In this document: positions 6,887 to 13,226 of the stretch, piece by piece
How the letters are laid out: every line of letters starts with the position of its first letter
How positions within the stretch are numbered: the stretch's first letter is position 1
NCBI GenBank assembly: GCA_003131945.1
Contig: PKWD01000216.1
Span: forward strand, 1 to 15,112
Direction: 5' to 3'
From: Acidimicrobiaceae bacterium
GTDB taxonomy: Bacteria > Actinomycetota > Acidimicrobiia > Acidimicrobiales > UBA8190
Length of the DNA stretch: 15,112 bases
The notes under the pieces: model-generated
Seen by the model: only the letters and a program-made list of their open reading frames with translations
What the model was told of the DNA's origin: nothing
Database searches by the model: none
Program-made: the position numbers and the translations under genes

Positions 6887-8202
6887 CCTGTCTGCCTTTC
6901 GTTGAGGACGACGGGACGCAGCGTGTCGGCCGCGACCACGTCGGGGGGAGGGGCGGCGGCCCCGGTCGCACCGTGAGGTGTCACCGCCGCAGACGAGCGT
7001 GTCTGCGGCGATGAGTGTGCCGCCCCGGACGACTGCCTTGTCCGGAACATCCAACTCCGCAACAACACGAACCGAACGAGGGCGGCAATGGCGTTCGCCA
7101 GCACCAGGAACGACGCCAGCAGCCACCACGGGGTGAACCCCGCCCAGTCGACCAAGGCCAGCGCCAACGAGGTGACGGCCACGCTGGTGGACAGCGCGGC
7201 CATACCACCGAGGACCATGTTGCGGCGCGACGGCCTTCCCCGACGGGCGAAGGTGTAGCGCCGGTGCGCGGCGGTGTTGGCCGCCGTGCACACAGCGAGC
7301 GCCAGAGCATTCGCTGCGAACCGGCCCAGCGTCCCGGCCAGCACCAAGAAAAGAACGAGATAGGCAACGGTGCTGGCCACGCCGACCCGGGCGAAACCGG
7401 CTACCGACGCGGGAAGATCCGAGGAGTCGTCGAGCGACGTGTAAGAACCCCGCCCGAGGCACAGGCGGATCAGGCCGAGCAGGTCGTCGCGCGCCGTGCG
7501 GATGATGTCGACCCGACTGTCGGGGTCGTCGATCCAGTCGACGGGGACCTCGTGGATGCGGAAGCCACTGCGCTCGGCCAGTACCAGGAACTCCGTGTCG
7601 AAGAACCACTCATTGTCCTCGACGAGCGGGAGAAGTTGTTTGGCCACCTCGGTCCGGGCCGCCTTGAACCCGCACTGGGCGTCGGAGAACCCGTTGCGCA
7701 GGAAGGTCTTGAGAAGAAGGTTGTAGACCCGCGAGATGAGTTCCCGCTTCGGTCCGCGCACGACGCGCGCACCGTAGGCCAGTCGGGTACCGATGGCCAC
7801 ATCGCTGTGTCCCGAAATCAGGGGCGCCACCAGAGGAAGCAGGGCGTCGAGCGAGGTGGACAGGTCGACATCCGTGTAGGCGACGACCCGGGCCGTCGAC
7901 GTCGACCACACGGCTCGCAGAGCCCGGCCCCGTCCCTTACCCGTCAGTCGGACGGCACGGACACCCTTGAACTCCGAAGCCAGGCGGGCGGCCACGATCG
8001 AGGTGCCGTCAGTGCTGCCGTTGTCGACCACCGTGACCAGGCTCGTAAACGGGAACGACAGGTCGAGGTAGGACCGCAAGCGGGTGACGCTGGCGGCCAG
8101 GGTCGGTTCCTCGTTGTAGACGGGGACGACGATCTCCACACAGGGTGGGGTCACCCGACTCGCGCTGTTCGGGGTCAGCGCCCCTGCCGCTTTCATGGGC
8201 AC
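6883..8202 (-). CDS. GT2 glycosyltransferase fused to GtrA domain (polyprenyl-phosphate sugar synthase)
   Basis: This 439-residue fusion likely makes a polyprenyl-phosphate hexose from a nucleotide sugar and helps move it across the membrane. The GT2 domain (about 20-245) shows VPVYNEE at 26-32, DNGSTDGT at 60-67, the metal-binding DVD at 111-113 and QCGFK at 176-180, as in dolichyl-phosphate mannose/glucose synthases. The GtrA-like part (about 268-390) has four hydrophobic helices and RRYTFARRG. The last 45 or so residues are an Ala/Pro-rich tail. Its stop overlaps the start of the GT39 gene (ATGA), a pairing also known in B. subtilis ykcC-ykcB. The start is uncertain: GTG at 8202 or ATG at 8196; AAGGTGAG lies 11 bases before the GTG. 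A 103-base gap with a terminator-like hairpin separates it from the SDR gene upstream, so it probably has its own promoter. Confidence 0.92.
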   Translation of the reverse strand: MPMKAAGALTPNSASRVTPPCVEIVVPVYNEEPTLAASVTRLRSYLDLSFPFTSLVTVVDNGSTDGTSIVAARLASEFKGVRAVRLTGKGRGRALRAVWSTSTARVVAYTDVDLSTSLDALLPLVAPLISGHSDVAIGTRLAYGARVVRGPKRELISRVYNLLLKTFLRNGFSDAQCGFKAARTEVAKQLLPLVEDNEWFFDTEFLVLAERSGFRIHEVPVDWIDDPDSRVDIIRTARDDLLGLIRLCLGRGSYTSLDDSSDLPASVAGFARVGVASTVAYLVLFLVLAGTLGRFAANALALAVCTAANTAAHRRYTFARRGRPSRRNMVLGGMAALSTSVAVTSLALALVDWAGFTPWWLLASFLVLANAIAALVRFVLLRSWMFRTRQSSGAAHSSPQTRSSAAVTPHGATGAAAPPPDVVAADTLRPVVLNERQTG

Positions 8203-8204
8203 AG

Positions 8205-8219
8205 GGTGAGGTGCTCACC
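8205..8219. promoter_or_regulatory. Inverted repeat just upstream of the GT2-GtrA start
   Basis: GGTGAG and CTCACC form perfect 6-base arms around GTG. The element ends three bases from the likely GTG start of the glycosyltransferase pair and covers the region where its ribosome site would lie. It could be an operator or an RNA hairpin limiting translation. With such short arms chance is possible. Confidence 0.35.
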
Positions 8220-8284
8220 TTGGAGATGCCTGATGGACTCCTGTGAGCCCACCCAGAACGGCCTGCGTCGCCCGCCGTGCGCTG

Positions 8285-8305
8285 GCGGGGCCGTACCGGC
8301 CCCGC
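8285..8305 (-). terminator. GC-rich hairpin after the SDR gene
   Basis: Perfect 9-base arms GCGGGGCCG and CGGCCCCGC enclose a 3-base loop (TAC). The stem begins at the base next to the TGA of the minus-strand SDR gene. No T-run follows on the minus strand, which is common for actinobacterial terminators. It probably ends the four-gene oxidoreductase operon and insulates the glycosyltransferase pair. Confidence 0.65.
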
Positions 8306-9064
8306 TCAGGGACGCATGACCTGGCCACCGTCCACGTTGAAGATATGGCCCGTCACCCACCGGGCGTCGTCGGACAGGAGGAATAGGCACATCCCGACCA
8401 GATCTGCGGGCGCACCCTGACGCTTGAGCGCCAGAGAGCCGATGAGCTCTCGCATGTAGGAATCGGGCACCACGGAACGGGCCGCCTCGGTGTCGGTCGG
8501 CCCCGGGGCGATGGCGTTCACCCGGATGTTCATGCTCCCGAGCTCGTGGGCCAACTGCTGGGTGAGGGAATTCACCCCTGCTTTGGCCCATCCGTAGTAG
8601 CCGGCGTAGAGGTAGGCGGCGGTGGACGACTGGTTCACGATGGCACCGCCACCGCGTTCGGACATGGACATGTAGCAGGCACGGGTGCAGACGAGTGCTC
8701 CGGTGAGATTCACAGCCAGGAAGCGCTCGAGATACTCCCAGTCCACCGTCAGGAGGAAATCGAGCTTCATGCCGCCGAAGATGGCGGCGTTGTTCACCAG
8801 AAAGTCGATGCCACCGAAGCGCTCCACGGCCACTTTTGCCATGGCCTTCGCTGAGTCCACGGCTGACACGTCGACGCCTGTGGCCTCGGCCCTTCCTCCG
8901 GTGCCTGTGATGGCCGTGGCCACCGCACGGGCATTGTCCTCGTCGATATCCGCCACCACCACCGACGCACCGGCACCGGCCAGCGCCTCGGCATAGGCAC
9001 GCCCGATGCCGCGTCCGGCGCCGGTCACGATGGCCACCTTGCCGCTGAAGTCGTAGTTGCTCAC
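8306..9064 (-). CDS. Short-chain dehydrogenase/reductase, classical type, NAD-preferring
   Basis: This 252-residue cytoplasmic oxidoreductase of normal SDR length oxidises an alcohol or reduces a ketone. It shows the Rossmann motif TGAGRGIG at 14-21, Asp39 at the end of the second strand (VVVADID), which favours NAD over NADP, NNAA at 91-94, Asn119, and the catalytic Ser147 (NQSS), Tyr157 and Lys161 (YGWAK). The C-terminus has PGPTDTE and the usual VTGHIFNVDGG. The start is a GTG at 9064, 18 bases after the stop of the carboxymuconolactone-decarboxylase-like gene, with only a weak ribosome site. It is the last gene of the minus-strand oxidoreductase operon. Substrate unknown; likely an intermediate produced by the P450 and its partners. 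Confidence 0.9.
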   Translation of the reverse strand: MSNYDFSGKVAIVTGAGRGIGRAYAEALAGAGASVVVADIDEDNARAVATAITGTGGRAEATGVDVSAVDSAKAMAKVAVERFGGIDFLVNNAAIFGGMKLDFLLTVDWEYLERFLAVNLTGALVCTRACYMSMSERGGGAIVNQSSTAAYLYAGYYGWAKAGVNSLTQQLAHELGSMNIRVNAIAPGPTDTEAARSVVPDSYMRELIGSLALKRQGAPADLVGMCLFLLSDDARWVTGHIFNVDGGQVMRP

Positions 9065-9082
9065 TGGTCCGCCGCTCGCTGC

Positions 9083-9472
9083 TCAGGTGGATTGGGCGTT
9101 GCGCCGGGCGATGACACGCTCGGCCGCCGCGCTCAGGTCGGTGGCCAGGGGCCAACCGATGTAGTGGACGAGGTGGACGACGATCTCGCGCACCTGGTCT
9201 TCGGTGAGCTCCCCGTTGGCCAGGGCGCTCGAGAACTGGACATCGAGCAGGTCGGTCTTGCCCAAGGCCGCCAGAACTCCGATCGTGAGCAGCCGGCGCT
9301 CGGGCACGGCGAGATCGGGTCGGCACCAGACATCACCGAACAGATGGTCGACGGTATAGGCGACGAAGTCGCCGGGCACGTCGACAGGATCGACGGTGAA
9401 GCCGTAGACCTCGCGCATCTTTTCGATGCCGCGGCCCCGATCGGGCTTGGGCGGTCGCCGCTCGGCGGTCAT
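9083..9472 (-). CDS. Carboxymuconolactone decarboxylase (CMD) family protein
   Basis: This 129-residue protein matches the single-domain CMD fold in length. Visible motifs are HLFGDVWCRPDLAVPERRLLT (43-63), TIGVLAALG and EIVVHLVHYIGWP (96-108), where Glu96, His100, His103 and Tyr104 are candidate active-site residues. There is no CxxC pair (the only Cys is C50), so it is not an AhpD-type thiol peroxidase. Known members decarboxylate gamma-carboxymuconolactone, but many paralogues sit in other catabolic loci with unknown reactions, and no protocatechuate genes are seen here. The ATG at 9472 has GGAG five bases upstream and overlaps the aldehyde dehydrogenase stop (ATGA). Family secure; reaction unassigned. 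Confidence 0.88.
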   Translation of the reverse strand: MTAERRPPKPDRGRGIEKMREVYGFTVDPVDVPGDFVAYTVDHLFGDVWCRPDLAVPERRLLTIGVLAALGKTDLLDVQFSSALANGELTEDQVREIVVHLVHYIGWPLATDLSAAAERVIARRNAQST

Positions 9473-10935
9473 GCCGGCTCCGCAATGGACTTCGTCTCGA
9501 GGTATTCCTCGAATCCGGCCACCCCCATCTCGCGCCCGACTCCCGATTGCTTGTACCCTCCGAAGGGAATGTCGGGGCTGTACCAGACGCCGCCGTTGAC
9601 TCCCACCGTCCCGGTGCGCAGACGACCGGCCACGTCCATGGCCCGGTCGCGGTCGCCCGACCAGACAGAACCCGACAAGCCGTAGTGAGAATCGTTGGCC
9701 AGGCGCACCGCATCGTCATCCCCGTCGTGGGGGGTGACGACCAGGACGGGCCCGAAGATCTCCTCGCGCACCACGCGCGCGTCGTTCGGTAGCCCGACGA
9801 CGAGGGTGGGTTCCACGAAGAACCCCTTCGGCTTGTCAGCCGGACGCCCGCCTCCCACCACGATGGTCCCCCCTTCCTCCTCGGCCAAGCGGATGTAGCG
9901 CTCCACCCGGGTCCGCTGGCGCCCGCTTATCAGTGGACCGCACACGGTACCCGGGTCGAGAGGATCGCCGGCAGCCAACCCCTTCAGGGTGGCTGCGGTG
10001 AGATCGACGGCTTCGTCGAACTGTCGCCGGGGAACAACCAGACGCGTCGTGATGGCACAGCCCTGGCCCGCATGTGTGCACACCATGAAGGCCGCCGTCC
10101 CGCAGGCGGCGGACAGATCGGCGTCGTCGAGCACGACGAAGGCCGACTTCCCACCCAGTTCGAGGAAGACCTTCTTCACGGTTGCGGCCGCCGCCGCCAT
10201 GACCTTGCGACCCGTGTCCGTCGAGCCCGTGAAGCTCACCTGGTCGACGCGACCGTCAGTGACCAGTGGCGCGGCGAAGTCGGGGACCGACGACGTCACG
10301 ATGTTGACCACCCCGGCGGGAATGTCCGTCTCCTCGGCGATCATCCGCCCCACAGCCGTGGCACACCACGGGGTATCGGGTGCCGGCTTGAGCACGACGG
10401 TATTCCCGGCAGCGAGGGCGGGGCCGATCTTGGCCAGATTGATCTGGTGGGGCACGTTCCACGGGGTGATGGCCGCCACCACGCCGGTCGGCTCTCGGCG
10501 TACCCAGCGCCGCGCCGGCATGCCGAGCGGCTTGGCCGTGCCGAGGTCGGTCGTCCACTCATAGCCTTCGGCCAGATCCGCCACCCACCCGAGCGACGCC
10601 ACGGGCTCATCGAGTGCGGCCGAACGGGTGAAGAACAACGGCGATCCCGTTTCGGCGATTGTCATGGCCCGCAGGTCGTCGGCGTGCGCCGTCATCGCCT
10701 GCTGGAGCTGACGCAGGCAGCGCACCCGTAGAGTGACGTCCGTCGACCACGATGTCTCGTCGAATGCCCGGCGGGCGGCGCCGATAGCGCAATCGAGATC
10801 TTCGGACGTGGCGTCGGCCGAGAGACCGAGAACGCCTTCGGTGGCCGGGTTGACCGTCGGGTAGGTGGCACCGCTCGACGAGGCAACGAGATCCCCGTCG
10901 ATGAGCATCCTCTCCTCGCCGAAACCTGTGCTCAT
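9469..10935 (-). CDS. NAD(P)-dependent aldehyde dehydrogenase
   Basis: This 488-residue protein has the usual length and all catalytic residues of the ALDH superfamily: Asn160 in TPWNVP, the LKPAPDTP loop near 182-189, FTGS at 235-238, general base Glu259 in LELGGK, nucleophile Cys293 in AGQGC, Glu392 in EEIFGPV, and PFGGYKQSG near the C-terminus. It oxidises an aldehyde to a carboxylic acid in the cytoplasm. The ATG at 10935 overlaps the stop of the upstream dehydrogenase (ATGA) with a G-rich stretch before it; a longer open frame up to 11463 is a shadow. Its place between a beta-hydroxyacid dehydrogenase and a CMD/SDR pair suggests a multi-step catabolic route. Confidence 0.95.
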   Translation of the reverse strand: MSTGFGEERMLIDGDLVASSSGATYPTVNPATEGVLGLSADATSEDLDCAIGAARRAFDETSWSTDVTLRVRCLRQLQQAMTAHADDLRAMTIAETGSPLFFTRSAALDEPVASLGWVADLAEGYEWTTDLGTAKPLGMPARRWVRREPTGVVAAITPWNVPHQINLAKIGPALAAGNTVVLKPAPDTPWCATAVGRMIAEETDIPAGVVNIVTSSVPDFAAPLVTDGRVDQVSFTGSTDTGRKVMAAAAATVKKVFLELGGKSAFVVLDDADLSAACGTAAFMVCTHAGQGCAITTRLVVPRRQFDEAVDLTAATLKGLAAGDPLDPGTVCGPLISGRQRTRVERYIRLAEEEGGTIVVGGGRPADKPKGFFVEPTLVVGLPNDARVVREEIFGPVLVVTPHDGDDDAVRLANDSHYGLSGSVWSGDRDRAMDVAGRLRTGTVGVNGGVWYSPDIPFGGYKQSGVGREMGVAGFEEYLETKSIAEPA

Positions 10936-11846
10936 CGGCCACCCCCGGATCCGGCTGCGGTGACATCGGGCGAGATCCCGAACAACGCGTCGGCCCGTGC
11001 GTCGGTCATGGCCGCCAGCGGGAGCTCGATGCCGAGCGAGTCCCCCAGCTCCATGGCACCGCGCAGATCCTTGTGGGCGAGGGTGGCCGCCGTCCGCATG
11101 GCCTGGACGAGACCGGCGTCGTCCTCGGACGTGAACGGCGCCACGGTGCGCCGGAACATGAGAGTGGATGCGCCGCCGATACGGGCGTCGCTGGCCTTGA
11201 TCACCTGGGCCAGCTTGGCCAGCTCGATGCCGGCCGCCTCGGCCAGTACCTGCGCTTCGTACGCCGCCAACCACGAGGCGTACTGGACGAGGTTTCGGGC
11301 CAGCTTGGCCTGGAGCCCGGATCCGAGCGGACCCATACGCACGACGAGAGAGCTGAAGGCGTCGAGAACGGGGCGGATGCGCTCGACGACCTCGTCGTCG
11401 CCGCCGATCATCGAGATCAGAGCTCCCTCGGCGGCCGAGCTCGGACCGCCGCTGACGCCGCAATCGGCGACAGAGACATCGCAGGCGCCGGCCAGTTCCG
11501 CCACCCGTGCCACCGTGCTCGGGGCCACGGTGGACACGATCACCACTGTCGATCCCCGACGGGCGCGGGCGAGCGCCCCGGTGGCACCGTCGAGCACGGC
11601 CAGAACCTGCTCGTCGGTCACCACCGCCACTATCACGACGTCGACCAGGCTGCCGAGCTCGGCCGGATCGGAGGCCACCCGGGCCGTCTCGGCGAACGGA
11701 GCCGTGGACTCCGGTCGTATGTCACAGACGACCAGCTCGACCCCGACGCGTACGAGCCCGGCGGCCACACCGCTGCCGATGTCGCCGAGACCGATCACGC
11801 CGACCGTGGGAGAGCCCGCCGGGCGAGAGCTGGGTTCTGCTTCCAT
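10932..11846 (-). CDS. NAD(P)-dependent beta-hydroxyacid dehydrogenase (3-hydroxyisobutyrate dehydrogenase family)
   Basis: This 304-residue protein has an N-terminal Rossmann fold with GLGDIG at 19-24 and Asp42 at the end of the second strand (VVCDIRP), suggesting NAD use. The substrate-binding signature DCGVSGGPSSAAEG is at 128-141 and the catalytic Lys is near 181 in GLQAKLARN; the usual second Asn of the KxxNN motif is not conserved exactly. The C-terminal part is helical. The family oxidises 3-hydroxyacids or reduces semialdehydes. Two ATGs compete; I prefer 11846 because AAAAGG sits six bases before it, while it touches the ATG at 11852. This is the first gene of the minus-strand operon and faces a divergent promoter region. 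The exact substrate cannot be told. Confidence 0.88.
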   Translation of the reverse strand: MEAEPSSRPAGSPTVGVIGLGDIGSGVAAGLVRVGVELVVCDIRPESTAPFAETARVASDPAELGSLVDVVIVAVVTDEQVLAVLDGATGALARARRGSTVVIVSTVAPSTVARVAELAGACDVSVADCGVSGGPSSAAEGALISMIGGDDEVVERIRPVLDAFSSLVVRMGPLGSGLQAKLARNLVQYASWLAAYEAQVLAEAAGIELAKLAQVIKASDARIGGASTLMFRRTVAPFTSEDDAGLVQAMRTAATLAHKDLRGAMELGDSLGIELPLAAMTDARADALFGISPDVTAAGSGGGR

Positions 11847-11852
11847 AACCAT

Positions 11853-11858
11853 CCTTTT
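11853..11858 (-). promoter_or_regulatory. Ribosome binding site that decides the dehydrogenase start
   Basis: On the minus strand AAAAGG is followed by ATGGTT and then ATG. Six bases of spacing fit the second ATG (11846); the first ATG (11852) directly abuts the site and is unlikely to be used. The same bases form part of the first TTTTGCCGGA repeat. Confidence 0.6.
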
Positions 11859-11898
11859 GCCGGAATCATCACTTTTGCCGGATAGAGCTGTTGCCGGA
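11854..11898. repeat. Three direct repeats of TTGCCGGA in the divergent promoter region
   Basis: CTTTTGCCGGA occurs exactly at 11854-11864 and 11872-11882, and a shorter copy, TTGCCGGA, at 11891-11898. Copies are 18 and 16 bases apart, so they fall on nearly the same face of the helix at about two turns each. Direct repeats of this sort suggest cooperative binding of a regulator, though the third copy also supplies the -35-like TTGCCG of the plus promoter. Confidence 0.6.
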
Positions 11899-11907
11899 CA
11901 GCTGTCC
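11896..11907. promoter_or_regulatory. Perfect 12-base palindrome GGACAGCTGTCC, likely operator
   Basis: The palindrome lies in the spacer between the predicted -35 and -10 of the plus-strand promoter and about 50 bases from the divergent start. A dimeric repressor bound here would block the plus promoter and could affect both directions. The TetR gene at 12609 in the plus operon is the obvious candidate. The regulator-site link is inferred. Confidence 0.55.
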
Positions 11908-11920
11908 AGACCGTAGTCTG
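11907..11920. promoter_or_regulatory. Second inverted repeat CAGAC-CGTA-GTCTG over the -10
   Basis: Five-base perfect arms flank CGTA. It overlaps the predicted -10 and adjoins the 12-base palindrome, so the two could form a composite operator. Short arms make chance possible. Confidence 0.4.
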
Positions 11921-11925
11921 AGGCC

Positions 11926-12612
11926 ATGACCGACCGCAAAGACTATTCGGGGCCCTTCGACCCCGACTTCCGCTACGAGGACCTCTCCAAAGAGGCCCTC
12001 GTCCGGCTCGTACGGGAGTTCGCTCTCATCGTGCACCTTCTGGACCGCTCCATGTGCGCCGCCATCGCCATGCGCTTCGGGGGCGACGTCATGAAGGAGC
12101 TTGCGGTCGAGGAGTGGGCCGGTGCAAGCCCGCTCTACGGGAATCGCCTGCGCCAGATCATGGACATCGAAGGCGACGGCGTGTCGGCCATCTTCAAGGT
12201 CCTCCAGCTCGACCCGGGCTTCCCCCACCACTACATGGACGTCCACTACGAGGTGATCGACGAAAGTCACGGCTACTTCGAGCTGGCTCACTGCGGGGCG
12301 CTCATGGATGCCGAGCCCTTCGGCGACGTCATGGTGACGAACATGTGCCACCACATCGAGGATGGCACCTTCGACGTCACCGCTCAGGCGGTGAACCCGA
12401 AGGCCCGCATCAGGCCCGTCCACCGTCCGCCGCGGATGCCGAGCGACCGGTCGCCGCACTGTCGGTGGGAGGTCGTCATCGACGACGACACCGAGACCCT
12501 GCCCGTGGCCGACATCACTCGCATCACCGCCGGCACCACCGCCGCCACCTTCGCCTTCCCCCCCATGCGCGACGGCACCCCCCACATCCCCGATCCCGAG
12601 GCCGCCGCGTGA
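11926..12612 (+). CDS. Conserved-looking protein of unknown function with Cys/His cluster
   Basis: I do not recognise a firm family for this 228-residue protein; a relation to the DUF6125 or L-2-amino-thiazoline-4-carboxylate-hydrolase-like group is conceivable from the layout but untested. The N-terminal half is helical (YEDLSKEALVRLVREFALIV, about 17-36) with no membrane segment or signal peptide. The C-terminal half holds a dense set of potential metal or active-site residues: H122-C123, C141-H142-H143 in NMCHHIED, H166 in PVHRPPR, and H178-C179 in SPHCRWEV. The end is low-complexity. The ATG likely starts a leaderless message. Its stop overlaps the TetR gene (GTGA), and P450 and SDR genes follow, so it may be an enzyme or a ligand-handling protein of the same pathway. 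Confidence 0.75.
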   Translation: MTDRKDYSGPFDPDFRYEDLSKEALVRLVREFALIVHLLDRSMCAAIAMRFGGDVMKELAVEEWAGASPLYGNRLRQIMDIEGDGVSAIFKVLQLDPGFPHHYMDVHYEVIDESHGYFELAHCGALMDAEPFGDVMVTNMCHHIEDGTFDVTAQAVNPKARIRPVHRPPRMPSDRSPHCRWEVVIDDDTETLPVADITRITAGTTAATFAFPPMRDGTPHIPDPEAAA

Positions 12613-13226
12613 CGGGTTTGGCCGAGATGGAACCGGCCGAGATGGAGAACGCCGACGCGGCCGAGACGACGCGCCGGCGCCTCACGACCAAGCAGGCGGA
12701 GGTTGTGCAGCGCCTGGTGGACGCCGCTGCCGACGAGGCGCGCGAGCGGGGGTACGAAGGAATGACGGTGCGCAGTGCGTCGCGCCGTGCCGGCGTGGCT
12801 CCGGCCACCGCCTATACGTACTTCGCGTCGAAGGACCACCTTCTGGCTGAGGTTCTGTGGCGGCGGTTCCACACCCTGCCCGACGTCGTCTCCCCGGCCG
12901 GATCGAGCGCTCTCGATCGGGTGAGGAGCGCGCTCGACGATCTCGGCCTGTTCATGGCCGACGATCCGCTGCTGGCGGCGGCCTGCACCACCGCGCTCCT
13001 CGGCGCCGGTCCCGACGTCCGGGCGCTGCGCGTCCGGTTCGGCGCCGAGCTCCATGCCCGGATCGCCTCGGCCCTCGGGCCCGATGCCGATCCCACCACC
13101 CTGCTCGGCCTCGATCTCGCCTACTCCGGCGCCATGCTGTGGGCCGGAATGGGCCACCTGCCCTATGCGGCTGTCCCCGATGCTCTGGCCGACGTGGCCC
13201 GTGTCCTCCTCGAGGGCGTCCGATGA
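12609..13226 (+). CDS. TetR/AcrR-family transcriptional regulator
   Basis: This 205-residue protein has an N-terminal DNA-binding domain near residues 28-80: a first helix EVVQRLVDAAADEARERGYE, then the helix-turn-helix MTVRSASRRAGVAPATAYTYF and SKDHLLAEVLWRR, the TetR pattern. The remainder is the variable ligand-binding and dimer part. I chose the GTG at 12609 because it overlaps the upstream stop (GTGA) and has GAGG seven bases before it; ATG at 12627 is an alternative without a ribosome site. Family members are usually repressors released by a small molecule, often a pathway substrate. The likely target is the palindromic region at 11896-11920, which would give autoregulation plus control of the divergent operon. 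Confidence 0.92.
   Translation: MTGLAEMEPAEMENADAAETTRRRLTTKQAEVVQRLVDAAADEARERGYEGMTVRSASRRAGVAPATAYTYFASKDHLLAEVLWRRFHTLPDVVSPAGSSALDRVRSALDDLGLFMADDPLLAAACTTALLGAGPDVRALRVRFGAELHARIASALGPDADPTTLLGLDLAYSGAMLWAGMGHLPYAAVPDALADVARVLLEGVR

Larger units (their letters stand above)
11891..11926 (+). promoter_or_regulatory. Predicted promoter for a leaderless transcript of the 228-residue gene
   Basis: TTGCCG at 11891-11896 and TAGTCT at 11914-11919 are 17 bases apart and fit a housekeeping -35/-10 pair (TAnnnT form). A start seven bases after the -10 falls on the A of the ATG at 11926. GAGG lies only two bases before that ATG, too close to be a ribosome site, which supports a leaderless message, common in actinobacteria. 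Confidence 0.5.

Noticed and set aside
5411..6976. 521-codon open frame on the plus strand opposite the GT39 gene
   Set aside because: It is antisense to a gene with clear family motifs; the translation is Arg/Gly/Glu-rich without any domain, a high-GC shadow.
7015..8319. 434-codon plus-strand frame opposite the GT2-GtrA gene
   Set aside because: Low-complexity Arg/Gly/Glu-rich translation antisense to a gene with intact catalytic motifs; no ribosome site.
8193..9326. 377-codon minus-strand frame overlapping the SDR and CMD genes
   Set aside because: Different frame from two genes with intact motifs; translation is Arg/His/Gly-rich with no recognisable domain.
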